Shown piece after piece: positions 43,291 through 53,878 of a DNA stretch of 64,000 bases. The translations under genes and the position numbers were made by a program. The stretch is from NCBI RefSeq assembly GCF_000313135.1, contig NW_004457415.1, forward strand, positions 25,250-89,249, in the 5' to 3' direction. Source of the DNA: Acanthamoeba castellanii str. Neff (lineage: Eukaryota; Discosea; Longamoebia; Acanthamoebidae). The first letter of the stretch is position 1; each line of letters begins with the position of its first letter. The notes below the pieces were generated by a model. That model was not told the origin of the DNA. It saw only the letters and a program-made list of their open reading frames with translations, and ran no database searches.

Positions 43291-44362
43291 ATGCGGATCG
43301 CTGTTACTGCTGCCACTGGAAACACCGGCGTAGCGCTTGTGCAGGCGCTGTCCCAGGCTGGCCACCAAGTCGCAGCCATCACCAGAGACCCACTCGGCAA
43401 GGCCGCCCAAGAACTAGCGGCGCTCCCTGGCGTGGAAGCCTTGACACTAGAGGACGCCTTCAACAAGCCCGTTGACAGGTACATGATGGTGGCAGAGGGT
43501 CAAGCGTAGCCGTTCAGCTAACACATGTGATCCCTATTTCAGAGTATATCTGGCGAGCGCAGTTACTCGAGACATGTTTGTCGTTGGAGACGGACATCNN
43601 NNNNNNNNNNNNNNNNNNNNNNNNNNNNNNNNNNNNNNNNNNNNNNNNNNNNNNNNNNNNNNNNNNNNNNNNNNNNNNNNNNNNNNNNNNNNNNNNNNNN
43701 NNNNNNNNNNNNNNNNNNNNNNNNNNNNNAGTACATCGTGAAGCTGGCCACGACCGACTCCGCAATGCACGTCCACAGCGACATCTTCTACGCCCGCTCA
43801 CATCTGGCGGTGGAGCACTTCCTCGAACAAGGCGACATTCCGTTCACGAGCCTCCGGCCGAACCTCTTCCACAATAACGTGGTTGGCCTTGACTTGGCCT
43901 CGGTGGCAAAAACGCACCAGTTCAGGACCATGGCTCATGGCGCCTCGGTGGCTTCAATCGACCCCGCTGACGTGGGGAGGGCTGCGGCCGCACTCTTGTC
44001 CTTGGACGACCCTTCGCCCCACTACGGCCAGAAGTACACGCTGACCGGACCTGAGAATATCAACGATCAAAGGTTAGCTGTCACCCAGGTGCCTGCCGTT
44101 TATCTGTTTCTTTGGCTCAATTTATACTTTCTCTTTCAGCGTTGGTGAAGTGCTCCAGGAGGTGCTGCAAACAGACGTCAAGTTCGCAGGCGGCGTCAGG
44201 GACGACGAGTTCCCGGCCCTTTTTCTGGCGGCCCTCGCCAAGCTGAAACAGGGCAAAGGCGATCTGGCACACACAGCCACCTCTCCGGAAATTCTGGCTC
44301 TCGCCCCACCCAGAAGCACTTTCAAAGACTATGTCACCCATTACTTTGCTAAGCGCGTGTAA
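43291..44362 (+). CDS. NmrA-like NAD(P)-binding protein, contains assembly gap
   Basis: Three exons (43291-43478, 43543-44072, 44140-44362). The start MRIAVTAATGNTGVALVQAL is a Rossmann dinucleotide-binding loop of the atypical short-chain dehydrogenase (NmrA/HSCARG) group, with the TGxxG pattern as ATGNTG. Later parts fit the family: HLAVEHFLEQGDIPFTSLRP, DPADVGRAAAALLS, YTLTGPE. The tail (SPEILALAPPRSTFKDYV) is the usual C-terminal region. An undetermined N run, 43599-43729, interrupts exon 2, so the true length is unknown. It is intron-bearing with host-like GC3, a normal host gene between two decayed segments. It is a redox sensor or oxidoreductase; the substrate is not known. Confidence 0.85.
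43599..43729. other. Assembly gap (Ns)
   Basis: These are 131 undetermined bases inside exon 2 of the NmrA-like gene. The reading frame cannot be checked across it. Confidence 1.
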
Positions 44363-44737
44363 GCTTTGATCACTGGCCAGAATTACAAACCATTAAAAGT
44401 ATTCTTGGACACATAAAGCTGCTAGCGGCACAGTTGGGAATCTGGAAGATGTGCCTGAAACAGATGGTGAGGATGAGCTGGTTGAGTCCAGAGGCCGGGA
44501 GCGCAGATGGCTGGGCGGGGCATAGCAGTTTGAGATGGGAGCGCGTTGTAGTCCAGTACTCAAGTAGGAAGCCAGCACTTGGATTGACGCGAGATGGTGG
44601 GCTTGGTGCGGAATCCCAGCGGTTGCGTGACCGAATCGAGCTGGAGGTTGGGTTGTGAATAATGCGCTCACTATTGTTTATCCATGCCTGAGCCAGGCAA
44701 TGAAGAGGCCGAAAGCGGTTGCGCCGACCGACCACGC
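44363..44737. other. Intergenic, no gene seen
   Basis: These 375 bases lie between the NmrA-like gene end and the next decayed gene on the other strand. Short frames on both strands show no domain or codon bias. ATTAAAAG near 44391 may serve 3' processing of the NmrA-like transcript. Confidence 0.4.
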
Positions 44738-45188
44738 CTAAATGCCCTGCCATACATTCTCGCCGCCGGGCTTTTCGTGCACGAGCTCCTTGGTGGTGTC
44801 GGGCTCCGTGTAGGGTTCGAATTCTTTGGCGCGCAGGTTCTTCAGTTTGGTCGCATTCCAATCGCAGTTGGCGTGGCCCGACGCTTTCTGAGGTTGGCTT
44901 CATAATGTCAATCGACCAGAGCTTGCCTTCCGGATTGCGTCTGTGCGCTTGCAGGCTCGACCCGTCGCCCGAAGTGGTCACGCGATCGAATCGTGTGGTT
45001 TGGCGCCCGCACAAGGTGATGGTGCCGCCCACGAAACAGACCTTGACCTTTTTGACCCCGTCGTGCGTGCAGAGCGCGATCCGGTTGGGTAAAGAGGTGG
45101 CGAGAGGCGTCTGCGGCAGAATCGTGCGTGCTGCGTGTTGCATGGGGCGATTGAAGCGGGGTCCACGGCAGGCTAGTGTTTGACGCAT
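44738..45188 (-). pseudogene. Unknown intronless gene with one frameshift
   Basis: The ATG at 45188 begins MRQTLACRGPRFNRPMQHAA, an Arg-rich start that could be a targeting peptide. The next part contains KKVKVCFVGGTITLCG and GSSLQAHRRNPEGKLWSIDI. At about 44890 the protein-like reading changes frame; the new frame gives a charged segment ending in NVWQGI and TAG at 44738. One indel, no introns, no family recognised. It stands beside two further frameshifted genes, which is why I list it as decayed rather than as two genes. Confidence 0.45.
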
Positions 45189-45235
45189 GATGGAGTTGTT
45201 GTTGTTGTGAAATGAATGAACGAACGCTTTGGTTT

Positions 45236-45935
45236 TTATGTCGCGTATTCGATATAACAGGTGCACTCGGAAATGATGCGCGCGTTCTCTCCGAGGTTGA
45301 TGATTTCGACCTCCCAGTCCTCGGGGGTGTGGTGGGATTGGAACGCCAGCTCGAGCGTGACGTCATTGATCTTGGACATCATGATCGCGGCGTTCTCGCC
45401 CGCCATCCTCATGCAATCGCGCCCAAAGGACACCAGCATGCTGTCGTCCTCGGGAATCTTGAGGCCCGACTTCTTCCAGTTGAGCTCGGTGAGGTCGCAG
45501 AGATTGAACGCGTACGTCAGGTGGTTGTCGAGACGGACTGCCACGGACACGATGGGGTGTCCCTTGTGGGGCGCGCCGCGCTTGTTGCACGAGGCCCGTC
45601 GACCACAGGGAGCCGAGCTTGACGCGCCCGAGACTGGAGACGGGCAGCCAGCGCTTGTCAACGTGGAACATGGGGTACTTGTTGGGCGCGACAATGTGAT
45701 TTACAAGCGGCGGCATGGTGCCGGTCGTCGACAGATCATGGTTATCCTGGGTCGAGAGGAACACCGTGTCGACCTCGAGCGCCACGTCGAACGCCAGCTT
45801 GATTCCCTTGATGCTCATGTCCTCGGGGATGTCATCTGGGATCCCGACGTTGAAATCCTCCTTGAAGTGGATGTTGTTGATCGTGGCCGCTTTAGGATAG
45901 AAGGTCGCTTCAAGCTGAAGGCCGCCAGATTGTTG
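45236..45935 (-). pseudogene. Unknown gene, frameshifted and 5' truncated
   Basis: The minus frame from about 45935 reads KAATINNIHFKEDFNVGIPD, DMSIKGIKLAFDVALEVDTV and PMFHVDKRWLPVSSLGRVKL. Near 45600 the sense reading moves to another frame (GHPIVSVAVRLDNHLTYAFN, WEVEIINLGENARIISECTC) and ends with TAA at 45236-45238. Both halves have high GC3 and look like one beta-rich protein. The 5' end runs into AT-richer DNA (from about 45950) carrying a SAP-domain fragment, so insertion may have cut it. No family is recognised. Confidence 0.45.
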
Positions 45936-45949
45936 CCAAAGGCTTCTTG

Positions 45950-46830
45950 CAGCAGATCTTTGCCATGGCCTGTCCACCATCCATAGCAGCCTGATGCAGT
46001 GACAAACAAATGGAACAGATTGTTGAGCTGAATGAAATGGGGTTTGACCATGGCCAGTAGAGGCCCATGCAGCCTTGTGTCCACATCCCAGTTGGTCACC
46101 TGTTTTTTTTGTGAGGCCAAGGAAAATGAATTTCTTTCAACACTGAGAAGTTTGTTTTCTTCATCCTGCCACCATGGATGAGCCACTGCAAAAGGCCCTA
46201 TGCTCAGCAATATTTTCCTACATGATGACAAGCTCATGTGCAGCATCTGCCCTCAGAGCTCATTGAAATGACCATGTTGTTCATAAAGGCATACAAAGAT
46301 GGCCTGGGATCATTCTCCTCTTCTTTTTCTTCTTCACTTTCCAAGGAATGGCTGCACTGGTTGTCCTTCTTACCACTCTCTTCTTCCTCTTCACTTGCTT
46401 CACTACTGGACATATGCTCAAGGATGTGCTTGATCAGGTCTGCCTTTGGGCCTGACACAGGAAGACTGTTCTTGTGAAGAAATGCCTGCAGCTCTGTAAC
46501 AATGTACCTGAAGACATTGGCATGCATGAGCAAGCCCTAAGGAAGGGGGGTGCAAGGATGGAAGGATGGCTGAACCATGTGTTGATCTCATCAAAGGAGA
46601 CACCCGCCTCAAGGACAGGCTTGGTGGAGGAAGATGCACTCTTCTTTGCTGTGGTACAAGGCATGCTGGGTGGGTTAGGGTTCGGCTTCTCTCTCTGTTG
46701 CGTCCGAAATGTGAAGGCGAGGTGGTGTGCGTTCTTCGCGCCAACTTGGAGCTGCTCCAACTACCGGTGCAACATGCACTGCCTCGATAACCAACGCACC
46801 TTGAGTGAAGCCAAGTGATGCGCCGTGAGA
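45950..46830 (-). mobile_element. AT-richer insert with SAP-domain fragment
   Basis: This stretch has lower GC3 than its neighbours and sits between two decayed GC-rich genes. A minus-strand frame (46533-46234) contains VTELQAFLHKNSLPVSGPKA followed by DLIKHILEHM, the two-helix SAP DNA-binding motif. A Glu-rich run and a Met/Asn/Ser end follow. A neighbouring frame upstream (46670-46550) and one downstream (46246-45950, with QVTNWDVDTRLHGPLLAMVK) also look protein-like, so several indels are likely. SAP domains occur in some transposon-encoded and nuclear proteins. Mobile origin is inferred from composition and position; no terminal repeats were found. Confidence 0.3.
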
Positions 46831-46866
46831 CACCACCACTTGTTTACTTGTAAACAAGAACACCAC

Positions 46867-47184
46867 TCAAGGGATGGAGCTGGTGTCCCAGTCTTTTTCG
46901 ATGAGCACACTGTGGTTGTTGGTGTAGGTCTCTATGCCGCCAAAGATCATTGGATTGTCGACGCGCAATCAGTTTGAGCATCTGCGCTTGAGTTGCGCTT
47001 TGGCGTCCACACACACAATACGCTTGATGCATCCCTTGAGAGTTTCGACAAGATCGCTGTGTTCGTGTCGTTGGCCCATGATGATTTCGTACACCAGACC
47101 CTGGGCGTCCTTGTTGATGTAGTAGCACTTTAGTGTATCCCGTTTGGCGATGATGCACTTGAGGATCTGTCGCGTGACATCCAT
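46867..47184 (-). pseudogene. Small unknown intronless gene with frameshift
   Basis: The ATG at 47184 begins MDVTRQILKCIIAKRDTLKC and continues through GLVYEIIMGQRHEHSDLVET to a stop at 46969. The sense reading then resumes in another frame (NNHSVLIEKDWDTSSIP) and stops at 46867-46869. Total about 105 codons. No introns and no family recognised. It is the third of four frameshifted minus-strand genes in a row. Confidence 0.4.
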
Positions 47185-47297
47185 GGTTCTCAGTTTTTGT
47201 TGGCTGTGGTGCCGTCGACGGCCTCCTCGCGCAATCGCTTGCGAGGTGGCGCCGACAACTGGTGCATGAATCGTTTGCAACCAGGCGGGGGGCTCGT

Positions 47298-48060
47298 CTA
47301 GACGATCTCACGGATTTCATTGGATGATGGCATGCTGGGGCATTGGTTGTCACACACCAGAAGATCCTCGTCCATGTGATCCGCCTTGAGTGCCGTCTGG
47401 AAAACGCTCGCGTCCCACCACTGGCGTTTTGCGCGCGCCAGCTTGATGGTGTCAAGATCGCCATTGAGTACAGCCGCGCAGTACAGTGCCAGTGGACACG
47501 AGAATCCCTCCTTGAGCATCCGACGAGCGACGGACAGGTGGTGATTCTGTAGGCCCGATCGACAGCGTCGCTGCTGTGTGCGCCCATGGCGCGGAGAAGC
47601 ATCGCGACGTCAAAGTGACCTTGTCGAGCGGCGGCGTCGATCGCATCCCTCGTGGCCTTGCATCCGTTGTCCAGAAGCCACCCGACCACATCGCAGTTGC
47701 CCTTGCTGGCGAAATCTCCAGTGACTCCCTTCGCGTCCCAGGCATGTCCTTCGATCGCAGCCACCTCACCATGTTGGCTTGGCCGGCGGACGACGCGCGC
47801 TGGCACACATCCGGGCGGCACTTCATGCCGGTGTTGATGGCCCATGCAAAAATGTCCTCTCGGCCGCGCATCGCCGCCGCGGTGAGCAGATCGGAATCAA
47901 ACGTGGGCCAACTGTTCTGGATGGCGTTGCTTGTTTGGACCAGGAGCTCTGGATGTAGACCGCGTTGGCCCGTGCGGCCGCACGCCACATACGCCAAGGG
48001 CCTTTCCTTGCTGCAGCACTGGCCAGTCCGAGCCCTGCGATCTATTTCGTCGACATGGTT
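47298..48060 (-). pseudogene. Ankyrin-repeat gene remnant with two frameshifts
   Basis: Three consecutive blocks in different frames carry degenerate ankyrin repeats: DLLTAAAMRGREDIFAWAIN with GQANMVRWL; GNCDVVGWLLDNGCKATRDA with GHFDVAMLLRAMGAH; and CPLALYCAAVLNGDLDTIKL up to TAG at 47298. The loose A..GH.DV..WLL style is the kind greatly expanded in giant viruses of amoebae, and is intronless here. The 5' end disappears near 48060, about 115 bases before the TATA-like element of the next host gene. Viral origin is inference; ankyrin repeats also occur in amoeba and bacterial genes. Confidence 0.6.
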
Positions 48061-48174
48061 AGGATTATAGCGAATATTGGCGAAGGTCCAGCGAATTGCT
48101 GAACAAATGGTCCAATCAGAAACAGGTGTCACTGGCTCTTGCTTCAAATTTACCGGCAACTTCCACTTTGCACA

Positions 48175-48186
48175 ATAAAAAGCTCG
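48175..48186 (+). promoter_or_regulatory. TATA-like element ATAAAAAGCTCG
   Basis: This is an identical 12-mer to that at 43240-43251. Here it stands 87 bases before the ATG of the B12D-like gene; its CACA-rich leader follows. Confidence 0.5.
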
Positions 48187-48273
48187 CTGCGCCATCGTCG
48201 CCTTCCAACCCACAACAGCACAAGCCGCTTCACACAACCAGCAGCAGCCCTACACACCAACATCAACATCATC

Positions 48274-48603
48274 ATGAAGTCCATGAACAAGAAGGCCACC
48301 ACATCCACGATGAGCTCCTTCGTCAAGAAGTTCGTGCCGCCGGAAGTCTACCCGCTGCTCGTGCCCGTGACGTTCGCCTGCGGCTTCGGCACCTACATCG
48401 GCTACCGCACCCTCGTGGGCGCGCCCGACGTGCACGTCTTCGGCCGCCAGCCGCGCTTCGAGTCCGGCCACCACCGTTCCGACCCTCACTTTGCCGGCAT
48501 CCACTCCAAGGCCTCGCGCTTCGACCCCCACCCCGAACTGGGCCAGGCCGAAGCCAACTTCCACTCCTCCTACGCCTCGTCCGACTCCAACAACAGTTAC
48601 TAG
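48274..48603 (+). CDS. B12D/NDUFA4-like mitochondrial protein
   Basis: This is a 109-residue single-exon gene. KKFVPPEVYPLLVPVTFACG, FGTYIGYRTLVGAPDVHVF match the B12D/NDUFA4 (MLRQ) pattern: a PE(V/I)YPL start, one membrane segment with GxxxxYR and a P(D/E)VxV end. These small proteins are single-pass inner mitochondrial membrane subunits associated with complex I or IV. The Lys/Thr/Ser-rich first 15 residues could help import. The C-terminal half is His/Ser/Phe-rich with no known domain. ATG at 48274 (MKSMNKK) is the first in frame. It has a TATA-like element upstream and host GC3. Confidence 0.8.
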   Translation: MKSMNKKATTSTMSSFVKKFVPPEVYPLLVPVTFACGFGTYIGYRTLVGAPDVHVFGRQPRFESGHHRSDPHFAGIHSKASRFDPHPELGQAEANFHSSYASSDSNNSY

Positions 48604-48849
48604 TCCGTGTTATGATATGACACCTCGCCTTTGTAAAGATGCTAGTAAGGAGGGAAGACTACCATCAAGTGTAAATAAAACTAGCATATATGGTTTTTCT
48701 TGTCAAGACATGAGCGCACCATTGCAGCGGGCGCAGTCTCGTGCAACGAATGAACCAGTGGCGAGGGTGAAGAGTCAAGCGATCAAATAAATAAGAGTAT
48801 AATCATTAACAATACGCGAGAGAGACACGCTCACGGCATCGGCGTAGGC

Positions 48850-51774
48850 TCAAGAGGATGCGTTGACGATCTGGCTGTCGAGCCTGACCTGCTGGAAGGC
48901 GTTGAGCCAACGCAGGCCGTCATCCTTGGACGGCGCCTCCATGTAGTAGGTGCGCGGGGCGGTCCCGCCGCCCTCGCCGCCCACGATCTTGGTCTTGAGC
49001 TCGATCAGGTTGTTTCGCTTCAGCGTCGGGTGCGTGACGTAGAAGCTGATGTCGGCCACCTTCTTGAGAGGCACCACCCCGCACGGCTTCCGCTTGTCCT
49101 TGGGTCTGCACAACGTAGAATCAAAAATTAACATTTGTGCCGTGTGCGGTGTTGTGCGTGCGTGTGCGTGCGTGTGTGCGGTGTGCAGGTGTACCGGTAG
49201 TACGAGAGGTGCGTCTCGGTGAGGATGAACCATCGGAGCTGCCACTTGTCGGACAGCTGAATGTAGTACTGCTGCCCCGCCAGTTTCACGAGCCCGCCTG
49301 CATTGGAATGGTCAGACCCCGCAGTGGGCGTCGGCGTGCACCTATCGTTGTCGTGTACCTTCATGCACGATCTTGCTTGAGCTCGCTTCGCTCTCGTCCC
49401 CCGCGTCATCGCCGCCGAGGAACAGGTCCTGTCCGTCCCCGCTGGGCTCGCGCGACCGGGCCTGCCCCACGCTGGGCGCCCCGCTGCTCGTCGGCGGTGA
49501 CGGGATCGACGACGCTGTGTAGGGGTGAACCGACGTCACAGCCCCCGCCGCCGCGGCCTTGGGCGCCCGCGCTCCGCCCAACGACGGCCCGGCCGTCTGC
49601 GCCGCCGGCGCGCTGAGTGCGCCCGACGAGTTCTGCGCGACCGAGATTCCGCTCTTCTTCATCCACCCGCCGGCGCCCACCGTGATGCCGCGACCAAACG
49701 CCGGCGCTGGCTTGGTCGGCTCCGTCACCGCCGCTGCGCTGCCAGCGTCGCCGCCCACCGCGCCGGCGGGCGGTGTCGACACCGTAGCTACGGTGCCCGC
49801 GCCAGGTGTCGACATCGCGTACTCGGCGAGGTCGGTGTCGAGCTTGCGGAAGTTGGACGGGTCGGAGATGTGGAATCCCTGGCTCTCGTCTTCGCGATTG
49901 CCCGGCGCCGAGAACAGTCGATTCCAGATGCTCGACATTCCACCCCCGCTGCCGCTGCTGTTCGTGGTGGTCTCGCTGTGGCCTCCACCGCCTCCGCTAC
50001 TGGTGCCACCGCCGCCGATCCCGCTGCCGCTGCCGCTGCCGATCCCGCTGCTGCCGCCGCCGCCGCCAGCCGGAGGCTGTGGTGATTTTTTTCGCTTTTT
50101 CTCCTCTGCCTCTTCGAGTCGCTTCTGCTCGCCCTCCCTGCGCTTCTCCTCCTCCCAGAGGCTCTTGGTCACCTCGTCCCTCGTGATCGCACCCGTATCG
50201 TACATCGTGAATCGCGTTCTGTGTCCATACGTACGCTTGTTTAGTGCATTCTTTCCTGCGTGTGCGGCGGTGCGTGTGTGCGTGTCTACGTGCGTGCGGC
50301 GGTTACGGGAGGGGGTCTACCTTGTCTTTAGCCGGCTCTCGGCCGGCTGGGCGCCTGGGCTGGGTTCGGTCGTTGGCGGTGGCTCTTCAAGTTTGCCCCT
50401 GAGTAGGGCCATCTGCAACTGCTCCGCTTCCTTGCTGCCCGGCAGCAGCACCTGACTCATCCTATGGTTCGCCGCGATCACACACACAGGGCCGCTCGTA
50501 AGGGACTGGAGCGGCGCAGGTGAGGCGAAGGTGTGAGTAGTGCGTACCGGGTGGTGAGTCGCCTCTCGAATTTGCCCGAATTGACGAATCGCTTGTGGCG
50601 CTCCTCGATGAAGGTGACAAAGAGCTGGGCCTGGGTCACCAGTTCCAGCAGTGCCCTCATATCCGCCGGCCTGCTCTCAATAAATCTAGACATGCACACG
50701 CACCACCGCACACACCGGCACACACCGCACACACCGCACACACCACACACACCGCACACACCGCACACACCGCACACACCACACACACCACACACCACAC
50801 ACCACACACCACACACGCACACGTCGATTAGTCAGGACCGACCTAGAAATTGGAAGAAAGTGTGAGAGGGGTGCGTACCCTTCACTGTCAAAGTATTTGG
50901 AGTTGAATCCGTTCTCGACCGGGTTGAAGGCGGCGGTGGTGACGTCCGGCTTGACGGGCGTTTTGCGCATGAAGTCCTTGTAGGTGGCGAGGAGGTCGAC
51001 CATGAAGGCGATGAACACGTTCTGGAGGTCCTTGACCAGCGCCTTCGACAGCGGTTTGCGCTCCTTGGCCTTGGGCTTGCCCATGAGCGAGCCCAAGATG
51101 GAGAAGGAGCTTTGCGAGCCGGGCTCGACCCCGCGCACCTCCCTGCAGATGCGCTGCAGGCTCTGCAGCAGCGGATCGAGCAGCACCGGCGGCACCAGCT
51201 TGACGTCGTCCATGTCCTCCGGGAACAAAACCTTGTTATTGTCGACATCCACAACCACCACCTGCATGCGTGTGCGGTTGTGCGAGTGCGTGTGCGGTTG
51301 TGTGTGTGCGACGGTCAGTGGTGACGTCATCAAGGCAGAGCGGGAGGGGGAGGGGAGGTGTCTGACCTCTTCCATGGCGTCGGAGAGTGTCTTGAGTTCG
51401 GCCAGGTGGACGCGGAGGATGCCCACGAGGAAGGGCATCGGGGCGCAGCAGAAGGAGAGCAGAGACTGGGGCACCACCGGAATGAATATGTGCTGCCAGT
51501 TGAACGGATACAAAATCTGTCCACGCGCTCCTGCATCAGTACCACACAACACACGCAACACACGCAACACACGCAATGCATGACACACAGCGCACACGAC
51601 CCGCACGGCACGCATGCGTGGGAAGGTGGAATGCATACGGATGCGGCGGCTTGCACGCAGGAGGAGAGGGTGTTGAGATTGGTCGCGATGAAGATCATTC
51701 TTCGCTCCATGAGCAGTGATGCCAGGATGCTGAAGCAATGTAGCGCACAACGTGGCATGGCATGGGTGTGGTGA

Positions 51775-51823
<49 letters not shown>

Positions 51824-53163
51824 AGAAAGTGGACGTGCGCTTGTGGCAAGGTTCACGATTTAGGGAGTAGCGCGCACCTGGCGATGTTGGGGGCGTCGAG
51901 GAAATGGAGAAGCGGTTCGAAGTTGACGTGGTCCAGCAGTGATTCGCTGTCGTCCGGCCGCGTGAACGCGTACTCGACGACATCGCCTGCCGATGTGTGC
52001 ACGCCGAAGACGCGGATGCGTGAGGAGAACCGGAAGAAAGTGAGGAACCAACCGTTGAATCGCCTGTCGCGGTGCGTACCATTGATCTGCTTGGTCTGTC
52101 CTGATTGTTGCGCGCGTGTAGCGGGTTGCGTGCCAGGTTTCCCGTGGTTGGGTTCGGCAGCCTGCGGAAGAAGAGAGAGAATGAGGTCAAGTAAGAAGAA
52201 GTGAGGCCAGCGACACCGCACACGCACGCACACGCACACACACGACACACACACACAGAGAGAGAGAGGTACCTGCGCTGGGAAGAGGGTGAGAGGTAGT
52301 GTGAGACGAAGGGTGCCGCCGGGTATGGGCAGCGGTTCCCTGTAGACCGCATTCAGAAATTGCGTGAACGCCTCGAAACCTGTCGCAAGAGTCATTGGGT
52401 CGTTTGTTAGACGATGGTGCGGTGGGAAAGAACGAAGAAGTACATCAAAAGAAACGAAGGGCAGCACGCACGCACACGCGCGCACACACACACACACACA
52501 CCGCGCGCGCGCGCACGCACGCACGCACGCACACGAAGGAGAACACGAACCGCCATCGGCCTTCTGGAGGCTGGTGAGCTCCTGGAGGATGGTGGAGAAG
52601 ATGCTGAAACAGGGCAGGAAGCTGATGATGCAGATGCACTGCGGGAAGGGCGCCGCCTGGCTGGGGCCCGGCGCCCGCAGGCAGTAGCCCCACCGCTTGG
52701 CCCCGTTGCTCTCGGTCAGCGTGAACGAGAAGGTCTCGCCCTGCTGCTGCTGGCCGTACGACGTCGCGAACGACGTGTTCATGAAGCTCGCGAGCGACAG
52801 CGCCGGCGGCAGATCGGGGAAGCAGAACTTCTTGACCGCCTTGTACAGCTTGCGCTCCTCTTCGGCCGCCTTCTGCCGCTCGCGCAGCTGTCGCGCGTCG
52901 AGACCCGCAGCGGCGCCGGCAGCGGCGGTCGGTGTGGGCGGCAGGCCCCGTTGGGGCGTGGGTCGCAAGCCTCGGCCGGCGGGCTCGACTGCGGTGGCTG
53001 CTGAGGCGGCGGCCGAGGTGCCGGCAGCGTCGCGCTGCAGCGGCGGGAAGCGGTAGCGGAGGTGGGGCTTGACGATGGGGGTCGAGGTGGGGTCGCGCCG
53101 GTCCGGGCGTAGGGCCACAACGACCACGTAGTCGAACAGCCTCGAGGGCGGAGGCAGCATCAT
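48850..53163 (-). CDS. DENN-domain Rab exchange factor with C-terminal PH domain
   Basis: This is a many-exon minus-strand gene. The start MMLPPPSRLFDYVVVVALRP (53163) carries the upstream DENN strand; an intron acceptor lies directly before it, so a 5' exon may be missing. KFCFPDLPPALSLASFMNTS, then FSFTLTESNGAKRWGYCLRA are uDENN. ILASLLMERRMIFIATNLNT, LYPFNWQHIFIPVVPQSLLS and FCCAPMPFLVGIL are the core DENN motifs; VVVVDVDNNKVLFPEDMDDV begins dDENN. DENN modules activate Rab GTPases. After Ser/Gly-rich linkers and a charged helix (EEEKRREGEQKRLEEAEEKK), a PH domain closes the protein: GLVKLAGQQYYIQLSDKWQL, RWFILTETHLSYY, then LRWLNAFQQVRL. Stop at 48850-48852. PH suggests phosphoinositide targeting. 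Confidence 0.88.
50695..50822 (+). repeat. CACACACCG-type minisatellite in an intron
   Basis: About 128 bases consist of CACACACC/GCACACAC units with ACCACACACC variants, in an intron of the DENN gene. Confidence 0.85.
51776..51822 (+). repeat. (GAAA)n microsatellite in an intron
   Basis: About twelve near-perfect GAAA units lie between DENN exons; the transcript strand carries (TTTC)n. Confidence 0.9.
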
Positions 53164-53878
53164 CGCGCCCTGTAAAAAGAAAATTAAATTGAACGCATAA
53201 ATGCGCTTTAAATCAATTAATCAAGATTTGCGAGGTTTGTATAATAAATGAATTAATATTGTTAAAATACAAAGCCATAACGAAAAAGAAATACCGAGGC
53301 CAAGCGAATCAAAACCTGAAGGTGGGGCCTACGCGAGACAAGCCAGCAGGTAGCAAGGTCTTGTTCGGCACGTTCACGCAAGTGTTGCTGTATTGTTATT
53401 GCTTGCCCCTGACTTATTATTCGCAGACACTCCCGAAAAGAAAGAAAATAAATGATAAATTACAAAAGTCTTCGCAGCAAACACTCTAAGGATACTTCCG
53501 AGTGGGCGAGCTGAGGCGGTTAAAATCGCAGAAAATTCCCAATGGCCACCGTGAACTTGTCACTCGGGGTGGTGCAGGTGTGATGCTCGTGCGTGAAGAA
53601 TATGGTGAGGGACAACAGGACGAACACGACACCATCGTTTGTGGCCGCGGCGGACAGTTCGCGGGAATTGGCAACAGAGAGACTGGTTCGGGCCGCGAGC
53701 TCACGAATGTTGCGGCATGCCCACTTCATTGTTCCCTCTTCACCTTCCTCGCGCTTCATCTGGCCCACACAGCATCGCGTGGCGGTGCAGTGACATCACC
53801 ATCACCAAACTCAACCCTCTGCCTCTGTGGCCAGCAATAACCTCGACGTTACAGACTTCAACACATACATACACACAT
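53164..53878. other. Divergent intergenic region
   Basis: These 715 bases lie between the DENN gene (leftward) and the PX-PH-RhoGAP gene (rightward). AT-rich at 53180-53480. A 5' exon of the DENN gene is expected here, because its first visible exon is preceded by a splice acceptor. Short frames at 53500-53800 on both strands have no domain. Confidence 0.4.

Noticed and set aside
44811..44822. GGGTTCGAATTC resembling a tRNA T-arm
   Set aside because: No acceptor, D or anticodon arm can be folded around it; it lies in a coding-like minus frame.
48115..48602. Longer start of the B12D-like protein from 48139
   Set aside because: The codon there is TTG and the TATA-like element at 48175 lies downstream of it; ATG at 48274 is the credible start.
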